From the NCBI RefSeq assembly GCF_965638725.1, contig NC_134973.1:6382491-6446490 (forward strand): a stretch of 64,000 nt of DNA, given 5' to 3'. This document shows positions 26,401-37,900 of this stretch, in pieces. The notes beneath the pieces are model-generated. The model saw only the letters and a list, made by a program, of their open reading frames with translations, was not told the origin of the DNA and made no database searches. Origin of the DNA: Aptenodytes patagonicus. Taxonomy: Eukaryota > Chordata > Aves > Sphenisciformes > Spheniscidae. The translations under genes and the position numbers were made by a program. Numbering within the stretch: position 1 is the stretch's first letter; each line of letters opens with the position of its first letter.

Positions 26401-29400
26401 ATACTACTGTATTCAATTTTCCCTAGCAATAATACAAGAAATATTTTCCAGTATTTGACAGATCTCAAGTGCTACTTCAGATTGTGACCCAAGAACGAGG
26501 AGCAACATATAAATATTCTTGATGATTAAGTATCTTTCTCCAGTTACCTTCCATTTTAATTTCAACATGACATTGTCTACTTCAAAGTTACTCTTATTTA
26601 GAGAGGAAATTTATTTCACATTTCTGTCGTTACTGTACATAACATGTTTTTCCATTTTCCCCACTTTTTTACTTCTTTAGTTTCTAACTGAAAAAACAAG
26701 TTAGAAATGAAGCTGACTTAGGTTTCTACTTTTCCGAAAACAAAACACGTCCCCAAAATCTTCCTTCCTTAAGAGCTGTTGGTAAGACTGAACCAAAGCT
26801 CATCGGTTATATGATTCACAACAGCTCTAATTTACAGAGCACCAAAAAATTGCCTTTCAGGTTAACTGGATGTTGTTGCAATGACTCTGTTTTCAGAAGG
26901 TAAATGATAAAAAGTTGAGACAGACACCACAGGCCTAAATAAAAAAAACCAAAACAAACCATAAGGAGGCAAGGAAGGATAGTATGTTCAGTTTTGGGAG
27001 TGAACCTGCAAAAAAGATTTCCAAATTATCTGTGAGTTGAAAACATATTTCTCTCTCTCCATATATATAAATAACTAGATGACTGGGTATATGCATAAAT
27101 ACACTTAAAACACATATAAATGGGAAGAGGGAACACCGAAACTAACACATTACTTTCAATTCCAGGCTTCTTTCACGGCAAGCAAAGATGTTACTGCAAG
27201 GTAAAGAAGGCTGTGACCCATCTACCATGAACATTTCAAACCTCTGATAGGTCCAAGAACATTTACCACTTAAAGAGTAAGACGTGAGAGCTGTTAACGT
27301 GAAATAGAATCCATACCACATTCATGGCCTATATTCTACTACACTGAAATAACTCGTTCATGTGCCCATATGCTTATTAAATACCTTCTGAAAATTTACA
27401 AAGACCTCTACTCACTTACCTCATTTTCTGTTAGCTGATCTGGAAGTTCTTTCATTTCTGTTTCGACATTGTCTTTATTATCAGACAGAGAATCGAGAAT
27501 ATTATCAGGACTATAGTCTTCTCCACAGTCTACAGCACTGCCGTTATCTATTTCAGCTTCATCTAACACACTAATATCCATCATGTCAATATCTTGTAAG
27601 GTATCCAGACTTGCTTCGATATCCTCCTACAGAAAGAAAAAGGGTAGATGTGTATTTATTGCGGGTTAAATGATGCATATTCTTAGTAACAGCAATCATG
27701 ATTTCACTTACCTGCCCATCTCTAGAGTTTTCTTCCAGTCCATTGTCTTCAACACCTTCTTCTTCTGTTTTTTTTCCTAAAAATAGTATCATTGAAGTGA
27801 GATACAGCACTAAATTTCATAACACATCTACTCTTTGCTGAATTACCTATTCAACACTGAGTTTGTTTCAACAAATAAACATTAAGACCCTGATTCAGAA
27901 GTCCAGGTCTATCTGGATATAACAGAGGACAACTTGCCACTCAATACAAGCGAACAGCATGAGCATGAACTAGAAGTAGCACAGCTACATTTTTCAACAG
28001 CTACACTCCTCTCATTCCACAACACTTCAGTACCTAAAAAGACAACACGGTCTAGGAAGGTATTCCATTTAAAACAAACACCCTACCATTGTTACAAAAC
28101 CCCTCCCTCTTACCATTTAAATAATTAAATAATTACACTGATTTAGAATTAGTCTTCACTTTTAAGATCCTGGACACACAGTTTATGCACATCATGTTTA
28201 GGCACAGCTGTCACTAGCAAACTCGTATCGCTATTCAACGTCTCTTTCTGTATTTTTACCCCATTATCTTAAAGGAAGCAGCTTAAAAGTTAGGTTTCAA
28301 AATATCTTCTAAGAACTGGCTATGAGCAATTCAAATAAACCACACGTAACACGGCCCACACAATATTTAATGTTTTTGAAGCAAAATATACTTAAATCAC
28401 TAATGAGCTATTTCAGAACAGTTTATGTTCAAAACAAGACATTTATAAAATGAAATATGACACTAACAAAAGTTATACACATTTGTTATTTGTGCAACAA
28501 TGGTTCTAATTATTCCCACTGTAATTTCTCACATCTAAAAATGTATCCCAATGATGATGGAGGTTCAAGGGCTTCTATGAAAAAAGGAAAATGCATATAG
28601 TTACAGCAAGGAAATCAGTACCTGGGGTGTTGTGGAGCCACCTTAATATACATTGGCAGAGCTTTCCACGGGATCTTACACTGCAGCTGCTTGCTCTGTA
28701 CCTGACACAATTCTACACTTATGGTCACAAGTACAGAAACACCTGCAACTTACGGTCTCATCTACAGGTTTCAAGACTTGCTAACGGAAGTACGGTTAGG
28801 TGTCATATTATCATTTAAATTTGTTATCGCTCACTAACGCAACAGTTTTACCATTTTCCATAAGGGAAAAAGAAAAAGCACTTCTTTTTGTTTAAATTAA
28901 ACTAGTGAAACAGAAGAAATCAACACCATATGCTAAGTTCTAGCTACATGGAAACAAAGTAACTGTATTTGACTAGACTCCTACCTTTGCTAGTTCTCTT
29001 TGGCATTCTCTTGTTGGTCAGTTCTGAGGCCACAGCAATTTCATCAGGATCTCCTCCTTCATCCTCAATGGCCTAACGGAGACAGCAGCACGACATCTAT
29101 TGTATTGTTTGCTGGTGTGCATTTGTACTGGTTTTGGATGGGATAGAGTTAAATTTCTTCCCAGTAGCTAGTATGGGGCTATGTTTTGGATTTGTGCTGA
29201 GAACAGTGTTGATAACACAGGGATGTTGTAGTTACTGCTGAGCAGTGCTTACACAGAGTCAAGGCCTTTTCTGCTTCTCACACTGCCCTACCAGCAAGCA
29301 GGCTGGGGGTGTACAAGTAGTTGGGAGGGGACACAGCAGGGACAGCTGACCCCAACTAACCAAAGGGTTATTCCATACCATATGATGTCACGCTCAGCAA

Positions 29401-30834
29401 TAAAACTGGTGGGGTGGAAGTTGGTGGCGCTGCCATTACTCAAGGACTGGCTCGGCATCGGTTGGTTGACAGTGAACAATTGCTTTCTTTTACATCACTT
29501 GCTTTTCTTGGGTGTTTTTTCTTTTTCCTCCTCTCTGTTGTTTTTTTTTTCCCCTTCTATTTTTTAAAATTATTAAACTGTCTTTATCTCAATCCACAAG
29601 TTTTCTCTCACTTTTACCCTTCCAATTCTCCCCCTCATCCTGCTGGGGGGGAGCAGGGCGAGTGAGCAGCCATGTGGTGCTTAGCTGCCTACTAGAGGTA
29701 AACCACAACAGCATTTTTAAGGATTTGTCAGATGGAAACACTAGTGTCTCACCCTAGTTCAGGTCACACAGCCAGGCAGCCATATCAGCCGTTAGGAACA
29801 CTGAATAGTAGGGTGTTGTTACACAACCCCACAGCCAAATCAAGCTATGATTGACAAGCAAAGTTCCCGTCATCTGTAAACAAGGCTCCCTACTCAGCAG
29901 ATAAGCGCTTTAACTGTATAAAACCGAGAGTGACCGCTACAGGAACTCAAGCGCATCCGACAGTATTTTTTTCTCAACGTGCAGGCCTATTAGAACCCAT
30001 AAAAGGGTCAGGACCGACTATGCTGTTCTGGCCTCATGGAAGTCTATGAAAATACATTCCGGAGAGGTGGGGGAAACGGAGTCAGGTGAAGCGTGTACAG
30101 AGGAAGAAGAAGAAGAGATACGGGAAAAGGGAGCTGGGGAAACGAGAGAGGAAATCAGGGAAGGACGCGCGTACATTAGGTACAGGGAACGAGGGAAAGA
30201 CCGGGGCCATCGCAGAGCGAGATGAGAGTAGCACTCCAAAGGAACGGCTGAGGTGCGGGCGGCGGCCCGGGTGCCCACACGCTGAAGCGCGAGCGGGCGG
30301 CGCGGGTCGCCGCTGGGGGGTTGGGCGGTGGCAAGAAGCAGCGCAGCGGCGGGGCTGCTGGCGGTCCCCGCAAGGGCAACGCCTCTACAGTGGTCCGAGA
30401 AAAGGGGCACGCTGATGCTAAAGGACACCCCACGGCTCCCCGGGACCGGCGCTGGGAAGCAGCGGAGAGACACGGTGGCGCCGCGCCGCCGCCCAGCTCG
30501 CGCTCCCCTCAGCACCTCCCTCGGCACAGCAGCTCGGGACTCCGGGCCAGACCTCGAGCGCGCATGCGCCAAGCGCCCTCGGGCCGGGACAAAGGACCCG
30601 GATGACACCTCCCCCGCCCCCTCTCCCGCCGGGTTTGCGCCTCACCTTCCTCAGCCGCTCCATGAGAACGCTCTTGTTGCCGCCGCTGTCTAGGTTACGG
30701 CGTTTGAGCTCGGCCCGCAGGTCGATGACTCGCAGCTCGCTCAGCCGCCGGGTTTCGGGTTCTGAGCCGAGAGCCGCGGCCCCACCAAGGGATGTGAAGT
30801 CCCCCAGGCCGGCCGCTGATTGACTCTCCGCCAT
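11416..30834 (-). CDS. SAFB: Scaffold attachment factor B (SAFB), 21 coding exons
   Basis: Nuclear matrix protein that binds AT-rich S/MAR DNA and RNA and links chromatin, transcription and splicing. Exons (transcript order, high to low): 30834-30646, 29072-28985, 27776-27712, 27626-27420, 26337-26275, 25708-25681, 24776-24278, 23847-23798, 20978-20878, 19142-18993, 18897-18821, 17880-17741, 17406-17315, 16909-16803, 15597-15304, 15026-14889, 14385-14343, 12978-12857, 12110-11998, 11872-11821, 11542-11416. They total 2,745 nt (914 aa), all with GT-AG introns. SAP domain is about residues 30-66; RRM about 405-480 with CYGFVTM as RNP1; Arg/Glu coiled coil about 590-715; Gly/Arg tail ends in FNRRY. 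SAFB rather than SAFB2 because of [15 protein letters not shown] and [15 protein letters not shown]. Exon 12 has an alternative acceptor 9 nt downstream. Exon 7 lies wholly in the tract identical to SAFB2. Confidence 0.93.
13050..13925 (-). mobile_element. CR1 LINE fragment with reverse-transcriptase C-terminus, SAFB intron 17
   Basis: On the minus strand the block encodes a decayed CR1 ORF2 end: [19 protein letters not shown], then [23 protein letters not shown], and later a [24 protein letters not shown] stretch with stops and frame breaks. The 3' UTR-like tail finishes near 13050. It lies in the same orientation as SAFB, inside the intron between exons 17 and 18. The element is 5'-truncated, as most CR1 copies are, and cannot encode a working enzyme. 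Its 3' end stops about 70 bases before the exon 18 acceptor. Confidence 0.9.
15752..15790 (+). repeat. G-rich tract in SAFB intron 15
   Basis: Runs of eight, five and several three-base G tracts are separated by one or two bases on the plus strand, which is the template strand of SAFB. It fits the pattern of a potential G-quadruplex. It is intronic, between exons 14 and 15, about 155 bases upstream of exon 15. Confidence 0.5.
24044..25136 (-). repeat. Left arm of the 1,093-bp identical inverted tract (SAFB intron 6 to intron 7)
   Basis: Reverse complement of 37475-38567. Positions pair so that left plus right equals 62611. I compared the tract line by line and saw no mismatch and no indel, including a 13-nt poly-A/poly-T run. 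It covers all of SAFB exon 7 (24278-24776) plus about 360 bases of intron 6 and 234 of intron 7. On the distal side a two-base mismatch ends it, then another 60 matching bases, then alignment decays to roughly three-quarters identity. On the other side homology stops abruptly. Confidence 0.92.
29124..29710 (+). mobile_element. Solo LTR of an avian ERVL-type element, SAFB intron 1
   Basis: Begins TGTACTGGTTTTGG and ends AACCACAACA, with a perfect 5-bp target-site duplication GCATT at 29119-29123 and 29711-29715. The internal landmarks GGGATAGAGTTAA, GACAGCTGACCCCAACT and a downstream AATAAA match a class of LTR that is abundant in bird genomes; the 5-bp duplication fits ERVL. No internal retroviral sequence remains, so it is the product of LTR-LTR recombination. 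It lies about 1.1 kb from the SAFB start codon, antisense to SAFB. Confidence 0.88.
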
Positions 30835-31950
30835 CAAGGCCCCTTCGGTGTTCCTTCTTAAGCCCGAACGCACGGGAGAATACGGCACAATCAAGCAGCT
30901 AACCTTGCGATCACAGCACAAAATGGTGGGGAGGCCAAGACGTGCCGAGGGGACGGGGAAAAAGCCCGCTACGCGCAGGCTCGGAGAGAAGGACGACGAC
31001 GAGCAGGGGGGAGGGAGAAGGCGGGGCCTGGAAGACAACTGGAATGACAACTCTTGCGCAGGCGCAGACGGCGTCGCCCGCGTCTAAGGACGGCTCGAGC
31101 GCTCTCGTGCATGCGTCCGAGGGCCGAAACAGATTGCGGTTGCGCATTCCTGCAATGAGGTAGTCAAAGGAACTAGTGCGCGTGCGCATCGGCACAGCCG
31201 CCTCCGGAGTTGAGCCGTTCCTCTGCGCATGCGCGCAGCCCCTCCGGGCCTTCTGGTCAACGCGCGTGCGGGCTGCGGTTCCTTTCCTCCCCTCCCCCTT
31301 TCTCTTCAGTGCGTTTCGGTTTTGCCACCATTTTGTGCTGTAACTGCGGCTTTTCGCCGTTGTTTTTATCCTGCCTTGCTCCGTGCGTGCGAGTTGAAAA
31401 AACGGCCCCATGGCGGAGAGTCAGTCAGCGGCCGGGCAAGGAGAATCTGCGTCTCTGGGTGGGTCTGGAGTTTCCAGTTCGGAGTCTGAAAACCGGCGGC
31501 GGCTGAGCGAGCTGCGCGTGATAGACTTGCGGGCTGAACTCAAGCGCCGCAATTTGGACAGTGGTGGAAACAAGAGTGTCCTCACGGAGCGACTCAGGAA
31601 GGTGAGCAGGGAGGCGCGCCGGGGCTGCCTGAGGGGGAGGCGTAGCCGGCGCGTGCGCGACCTTAGCCCGCCAGGCACTGCTGAGGAAAATGGCGCCAAA
31701 CGACCGTAGAGCGGAGGGAATGGGGCTGCGGGGAGCAGGAGGTGTGCGCCGGGCTCTGGGGGTGGGTCCGTGGAGCCTACCAGGCCTAATGCGAGCGTTC
31801 CGTGCGTAGCGAGCGTGGCCCCGTACTTGGCCGTCCCAGGCTCGCCCCTGAGACCGCCGGTCTCGTGTAGTAACCGTGGGGTGTATGTGTGCGAGTCTGG
31901 CGTTTCCATTTACGCAGCGAGCCTCTCTCCGGTTTCCTAGACCTGCACAG
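30200..31950. promoter_or_regulatory. CpG island spanning the SAFB/SAFB2 head-to-head start region
   Basis: CpG dinucleotides are dense from within SAFB intron 1, through both first exons, into SAFB2 intron 1. The AT-moderate sequence on both sides makes the edges clear. The island covers both start codons and the 575 bases between them, as expected for a broadly expressed divergent promoter without a TATA box. Confidence 0.85.
30835..31409. promoter_or_regulatory. Bidirectional promoter of SAFB and SAFB2
   Basis: The two start codons are 575 bases apart. NRF1-like palindromes are visible: TGCGCATGCGCG at 31224-31235, TGCGCAGGCGCA near 31055-31066, and a GTGCGCATC variant near 31183. Each 5' UTR carries the same block in opposite orientation, CCACCATTTTGTGCTGT at 31326-31342 and its reverse complement at 30913-30930, with a CCATTTT core of YY1 type. 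No TATA box is seen. Human SAFB and SAFB2 are also divergent from a shared promoter. Transcription start sites were not determined. Confidence 0.85.
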
Positions 31951-34900
31951 CACAGCGTGTCTGCCGTGGCACTCGGCCTAAGTGTTTCTAGCCTCATGCC
32001 TCACTGGGCTTTCCGCCATGCATTGAGCTTCTGGATTTACAGTTCTATACACTGTCTACTAGGCTTTTTGCTGCGTACTGATTTTTTTCTGGCTTTCTAG
32101 CTGGTAGCCTGTACGCTGTATCCTCATCAGAATGTTTGGTATGTTAGTAGCATGCGGACCGCCTTCATTGAACTGATGCCTGCTGTCTCCTAGAGCCGAG
32201 TTTCTTACTCTGTCGCAGCGCCCCGGGTATCTGTGTGCACTGTTGCAAACGCTGTAGGATTGACTTTTTTTGTCTCTAGGTTATGCTGCTGACTGCTTTC
32301 CAGAAACTTTACACCAACACGTTACTGTTTTCTGTGTGCTTGTTGTTTTGATTTGGTGGTCTTTGGTTTGCATATCTTAAGTTGCTGGTGTCTAATTCAA
32401 AGCGCTAGATTCTTGTTTCGGTATTTTTCTGCCTCTGGTGTCCAGCCCTTAAACTCGACAGAAATGCACAAATGGAATTTTTATGTCTGTCTTGATATCT
32501 ATCTTTATCTTTTCCCCTTAATAGGCTATTGAGGAGGAAGGGGGGAATCCTGATGAAATTCCAGTGGTTTCAGAAAATATCATGAAGAAAACTCCAAAAA
32601 GAAGCAGCAAAGGTACAGGGCAGTTAGAGAGGATGTCCACCCCGTCCCCCTTGAGTTTTCTAGCAACTTTTACTCATTAAATGGAACCTTGCTAATCTTT
32701 TTTCTGAAGTCTGCTTTTTCTTTCGGAAAAGTGCTTTGTTTAATTTTGGCACTGTTGCTGAATGTTTTGCAGTCCCAAAGCTATAGCTAACATTACTTGC
32801 GTGAGCCAGATTTGGGTAAAACTGGTTCTCTGGAAGAAATTAAACAGTTGAATCTTTTGTTTCTTGGTTCTGACCTTTAATGCTGTATGTTACTGGTACT
32901 CTTTCCCACATTTGTGCTCAGGTTTCTAGGGATGGATGGTGTGGTATTAAACTTACTGGTCATTTATTCACAGAACTTCATGTAATTTAATGAGGCAGGA
33001 ATTGGTCCACTCGAAGGATCTGTTGGTTTGTTCTCAGAGTTCCCTGAAGTTTGTAGCAGGAACTACTAAGTAATGCTGAAGCAGTGTCAGTGTTTTTAAA
33101 ATAGATAATTGGTTTTTTACGTGACCGTACCTTTGCTTTTGAGAAATACAAGGGTTTTTTTCTGAGGTAGAAATGCAGAGTTTCTAGCAAATTCAAAGTA
33201 ACCTCTGTAGTGTGTTATGTTTATGCCTCATAGGTAATAGCGGTCTTATTTTTCTCCCCAGAAGACTAGTTTTTAATCAATATCTGAAATTGGATATCTT
33301 TTTAAGGCTTTCTCTATGCATGATTTTTCTAATGGTGAGACATAGCCTTACATAATCCTTATTTTTAAAAAATAATTTGGTCTTCTAAAATTAGTTAATT
33401 AGCACAGTTTGATCTTATTTTGTAATCAAATAATGTTGTAACTTACTTTTGTATTAGAACTGAGGAGAATAACTAGTTTAGATGAAGGATTTAAATTATT
33501 AATTTTGATTTACACAAAATGTAAATTTGTGAGATGAAGCTCGAATGTTTTGCCAACTAATTTGTATGACAGATTTCTGTTGTTACATCCAATTTGGAGT
33601 GATGTTACATTTGCTTGCAAACTAAAATGTGGAATCTTAACTGGAAAGAGAACAAATGTCACAACTGGGGGTAAAAGCAGAGACATCTTTCATAATCACG
33701 TTCATTTTCAAGTCTCGGAAAAATACCTAACATACATTATAGCACTTTTAGTGTTGGGATGTAAATAGATGAGATGTTCCTCTTAGCTCTAAAACCCCTT
33801 TCCCTTTTTTATTGTAATGTGCTTGTAGTTTTCGAGGAAAATAACATTCATAAAAGATGAAACAACTACTTAGCTCTGAGTTTTAGGAGTTACTTTTTGG
33901 TGCTGAAACTAGCGTACTGTTTTCAGTAATGTTAGTTCCAATACTATGTGTCCAGCTGGTGAATCGAGCACTGCAGTAATGCTTACACGTAGAGTGGGGT
34001 TTTTTTCATAGTTTTGTGTTGGGTTTTTCGTTTGGTTGCTTTTTTCTTTTTTCTTTCCAGTAAATGTCTGTAAAGAAATGAAAGGTTGAGCTAATAAATT
34101 ACTGCAATCTCAGCTGAGCAAATGTTCTGGGGAGTGCACAGTGGTGCTTCTTGAACTCGTGACAGACCTCAGACTGTAGTACGTTTGTCAGTTACTGAAC
34201 TGGGATGGTATATGAACACTCAGTTGTGGAAAATAAGGAAAATGCAGATAACTAAACTGAATGGAATACCAACTCTGATGAAAAAATAAAACTTGAAGGA
34301 TACATATTGTTACCTTCTTTTCATTCTAACGATCATAATGTTGTTAGGACGTAGACCAGATGAGGAGGGAGTAGAAGATAATGGCCTGGAAGAGGATTCG
34401 GGAGATGGACAGGTATGTAAGGCTGTGTTTGAAGTGAAGTAGTGATAGCATTGCTTTCAAGTTACAATGACTACTATATATACTTTTTTTCTTTTTACAG
34501 GAGGATATTGAAGCAAGTTTGGATAACTTGCAGGATATTGACATGATGGATATTAGTGTGTTAGATGAAGCTGAAATAGATAATGGCAATGCGGTAGATT
34601 GCGGAGAGGATTACAGTGCTGATAATATTCTTGACTCACTGTCTGATAGTAAAGAAAATGCTGGTGCAGAAGTGAAAGAACTTCCAGATCAGCCTACAGA
34701 ATATGCTGTAGGTAACTTGAAGGCATCCCCACAATTTTCAGAAATTAAAGAAGAATCAAGAGAAATACCAGTAGTGATGGTATGCATCTCTTATGTGTGT
34801 GGAATCAGATTCTTTTTTCCTTTTTTTTTTTTTATTTTTTTATTAAATAGCAGAACAGTAGTTAAAGAGTATTTGAAACAATTTGGGGCTCTACCAGTTC

Positions 34901-37900
34901 TCATGGTCATTGCTTTTTCTTCTTTTACATAATTGTGGAAATAGCATTCTTGATTTTAAAATGCTTAGATGTTGTTTGCACACATATGACTGTACAAATC
35001 AGTAGTAATCCAGAAAGTATTTGTTTTAATTATGCTTTGAACTCTCTGCTTGACCTTATGTTTACATTCCCATTTTCATATCTTTCCTTTATTTAGGAGG
35101 ACATGTGAGGCTACAAATGCTGTAGCCTTATTCACTTCAGCTGAACAGCAACATTCTGGGAACTATATTCTAGATTATTTTTCTGTTAAGATAGGGTCTC
35201 GCAGTTACTCAGTTGTTGAAAGTATTTTTGTGTTGGCTTTCCGTGTTCGTCTGTCTGTTGCACTGCTTATATGACATTGTCCATCTGGGCTAGAAGATAA
35301 TTTTTTTCCCCAAAGTCAAGTGTTTATCTCCTGAAATGTACAACAAAGCATTTGAATAAAGTTATTTCTGCCCCATCTAATAGGGAAGTATAGCTCTTTG
35401 TTGTGTATGCACATTGTGTCATCAGTCTGGACTACAAGATTCTAAAGTTGGGTGGTGTCCGTCCCCCGTCCCCGTCCCCCGTCCCCAAATCTGAAAGTTG
35501 CAGAAATAAGCTTAACCTCCTATCCCAAGCATATCCCTGCCCCACACAAGTCAAATAGAAATACGTAGAAAGTAGTTTTTTTCAGTGACTGATACCAGAG
35601 TCCGGGTCAACTCCTGCAGTCTTCTTTTATCAGTAAAGAAAACAGTTATCGAGTCCCATAGACTTTTTGGCTCTAAGTTGTTGCTGTAAATAGGAGAGAG
35701 AAAGAGTAAGAGAAAGTTTGCTGTTGGAATCCCCATCCTTAAAAGATTTTTGTGAGCCGACCAACATATTTGAGAGGTAATGACAAAGCTTATTCAGTTG
35801 GTGGGGATCGGGAAGAGGCATGGGGGTCATTTGTCAGTTTTAACCCTTATTGGTTGTTTTGGATGCTAGATACATTTGCTTAATATCAGTTGTCAGTGAA
35901 AATAAAATCTTTGATTTCTCATTCAGGTTTCGTTCACAATACTATTCTTTTATAGATAACAAAATATCTTCCGTTTACTTTTTAAAGGTAGAGGTTGAAG
36001 ATGTTGGAAACAGTTTAGATGCTTCTTCATCTGATTTAACCGTAATAAAGGTAAATGGTAACCAGTTTTTCTTTACAAACAAAAAGGCATAATATATGCC
36101 ATATAAACTGTATGCTGAAACAGTATATGTACAGGTAGTACACAGTGGGTGCATTCTTACGCTAATGCCTTTCTAATTTAATCATATGGACAAAGAGAGA
36201 GAGAGAGATCAGGTCATATATATATATGATGTATATATCGTACTGAGTTTGGGTGGTAGATTGGATTCTTTTTATCTGTTGTATTAGCCAACTCAGTGTC
36301 TTATGTTATATTTAACTTCCATTAAAAGTGTTCATATGTTGACAAAGAAGCTGAAACCAATCTATTCCTGAAATACTGGCCTTGTTTCCAGATCACTCGT
36401 GGTAGCTTAAGGACACTTGTAGTGCCAGGTGAAGCTGGTGTTTCTATTGATCCTGTTTTCAGAAAGCAGACTTCGTAAAGTAGACTCTAGAGAAGGGTAA
36501 CATGAAGATAAGCTCTGCTCTATGCTGCTTACATTTGTTGATTTATTTACCCATGTGAATGTATACCGTGTGTTCAACAGGTGTCTGAATTTGAGAATGT
36601 TTTTACACATTTTGTAAAACTTGAAGATGTTAAAAAGTAATGTTAAACCTTCTTGTGAGAAATTTATTTAAAATCCAATGTTTTCAGAGCTGAAATAGGC
36701 TAACTTACAGTAACTCTTTCCACAAATTCTCTCCTGTCTTGGGGGAGTGAGAGGTGTCATTCAGAATAGCATCCTGACTTCTTATGAAATAGTGATATTT
36801 CTCCTTTTTTTATCTTTTCACTGCAGGAACTTGAAGAGTTACCTTTGGAGCCAGGTACTGGTTTTTTGTTTTTGTTTTTTTTGTTGGTTGTTTTTTTTGT
36901 TTGGTTGTTTTTTTGTTTTAAAAAAAAAAAAAAAGTCCTGGGCATTGAAAAAGTTTCATTCTTCATTTAATTCTTTTTGTGTCCCTGGTTGGTTTTGTTT
37001 GTTTTTGTTTTTTTTTTTTTTAAATGCATTACTGTAGTGTACATTATTATGGTGGACAATCCAGGTCATGCAGGGTCATAGAGATTGGAAACCCAGTCAT
37101 ATCACCAGATCTGTGAATAACCGCTTTTTTGAAAACGTGTATTTAATGTGATGAAATGGTTCCATAGAACTGTTACCTACAGTGGAGTTAAGGAATGAGC
37201 CTTAAAGATGTAAAGGTTCTGAAAACAGATCTTGTGATATCACACTGTACTGTAATTCTATGAATATAAATACAGGAGTGTAGGTAATGCAGAGCTTTGG
37301 TACAGAACAGAAATTAAAGAGTGACTGGACTTCAGAAGAAGGAATACACTGTCATCACAGGAATTTTCTACAGATCCTTTTCACTTTCTGGACTGCAAAC
37401 GCACTCATGCACCATCAGAAGATGCCCAGTTCTCATGTTGGACTGTCTGCTAAAAGAATTTCACAGAAATTTGGAAATTGAACTCTCAGTGCCTTGATAC
37501 GTTCAGTTAAGCATCTTGGACTCTGGAAGCTAACTAGAGAAGAAACAGAGCTGAATGATTTCATGAAGAATATCAAGGATCAGCCAGAAGGTTTTTGTTA
37601 AATCTGTGGGGGCATTTTTCTTCCCTGTTAACATTTTAGGGCTGATTTGGTAGTTTGTCAGACAGCAGTTAGCGTAGTACTTTTAACACTGTGTACACTA
37701 GGGTTTTCCAATCTCTGTGTAGCTTAGAAGTTCTCTTGGTGTTAGTGTGGCAGCCATGCCAGTTCCACATTTGTGATTGCTGTATTTCCCTGGTGATTAA
37801 ATCTTGTGCCATTCTATTCCTGTTAAATCCGTAGAAAATGAGAAAATACTCGACATTTTGGGGGAAACTTGTAAATCTGAACTACTTAACGAAGACACTT

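Noticed and set aside
30018-30693. Several 85-210 codon ORFs around SAFB exon 1
   Set aside because: They are GC-rich shadows of the CpG island. Only the frame with the SAP domain start (exon 30834-30646) has support.
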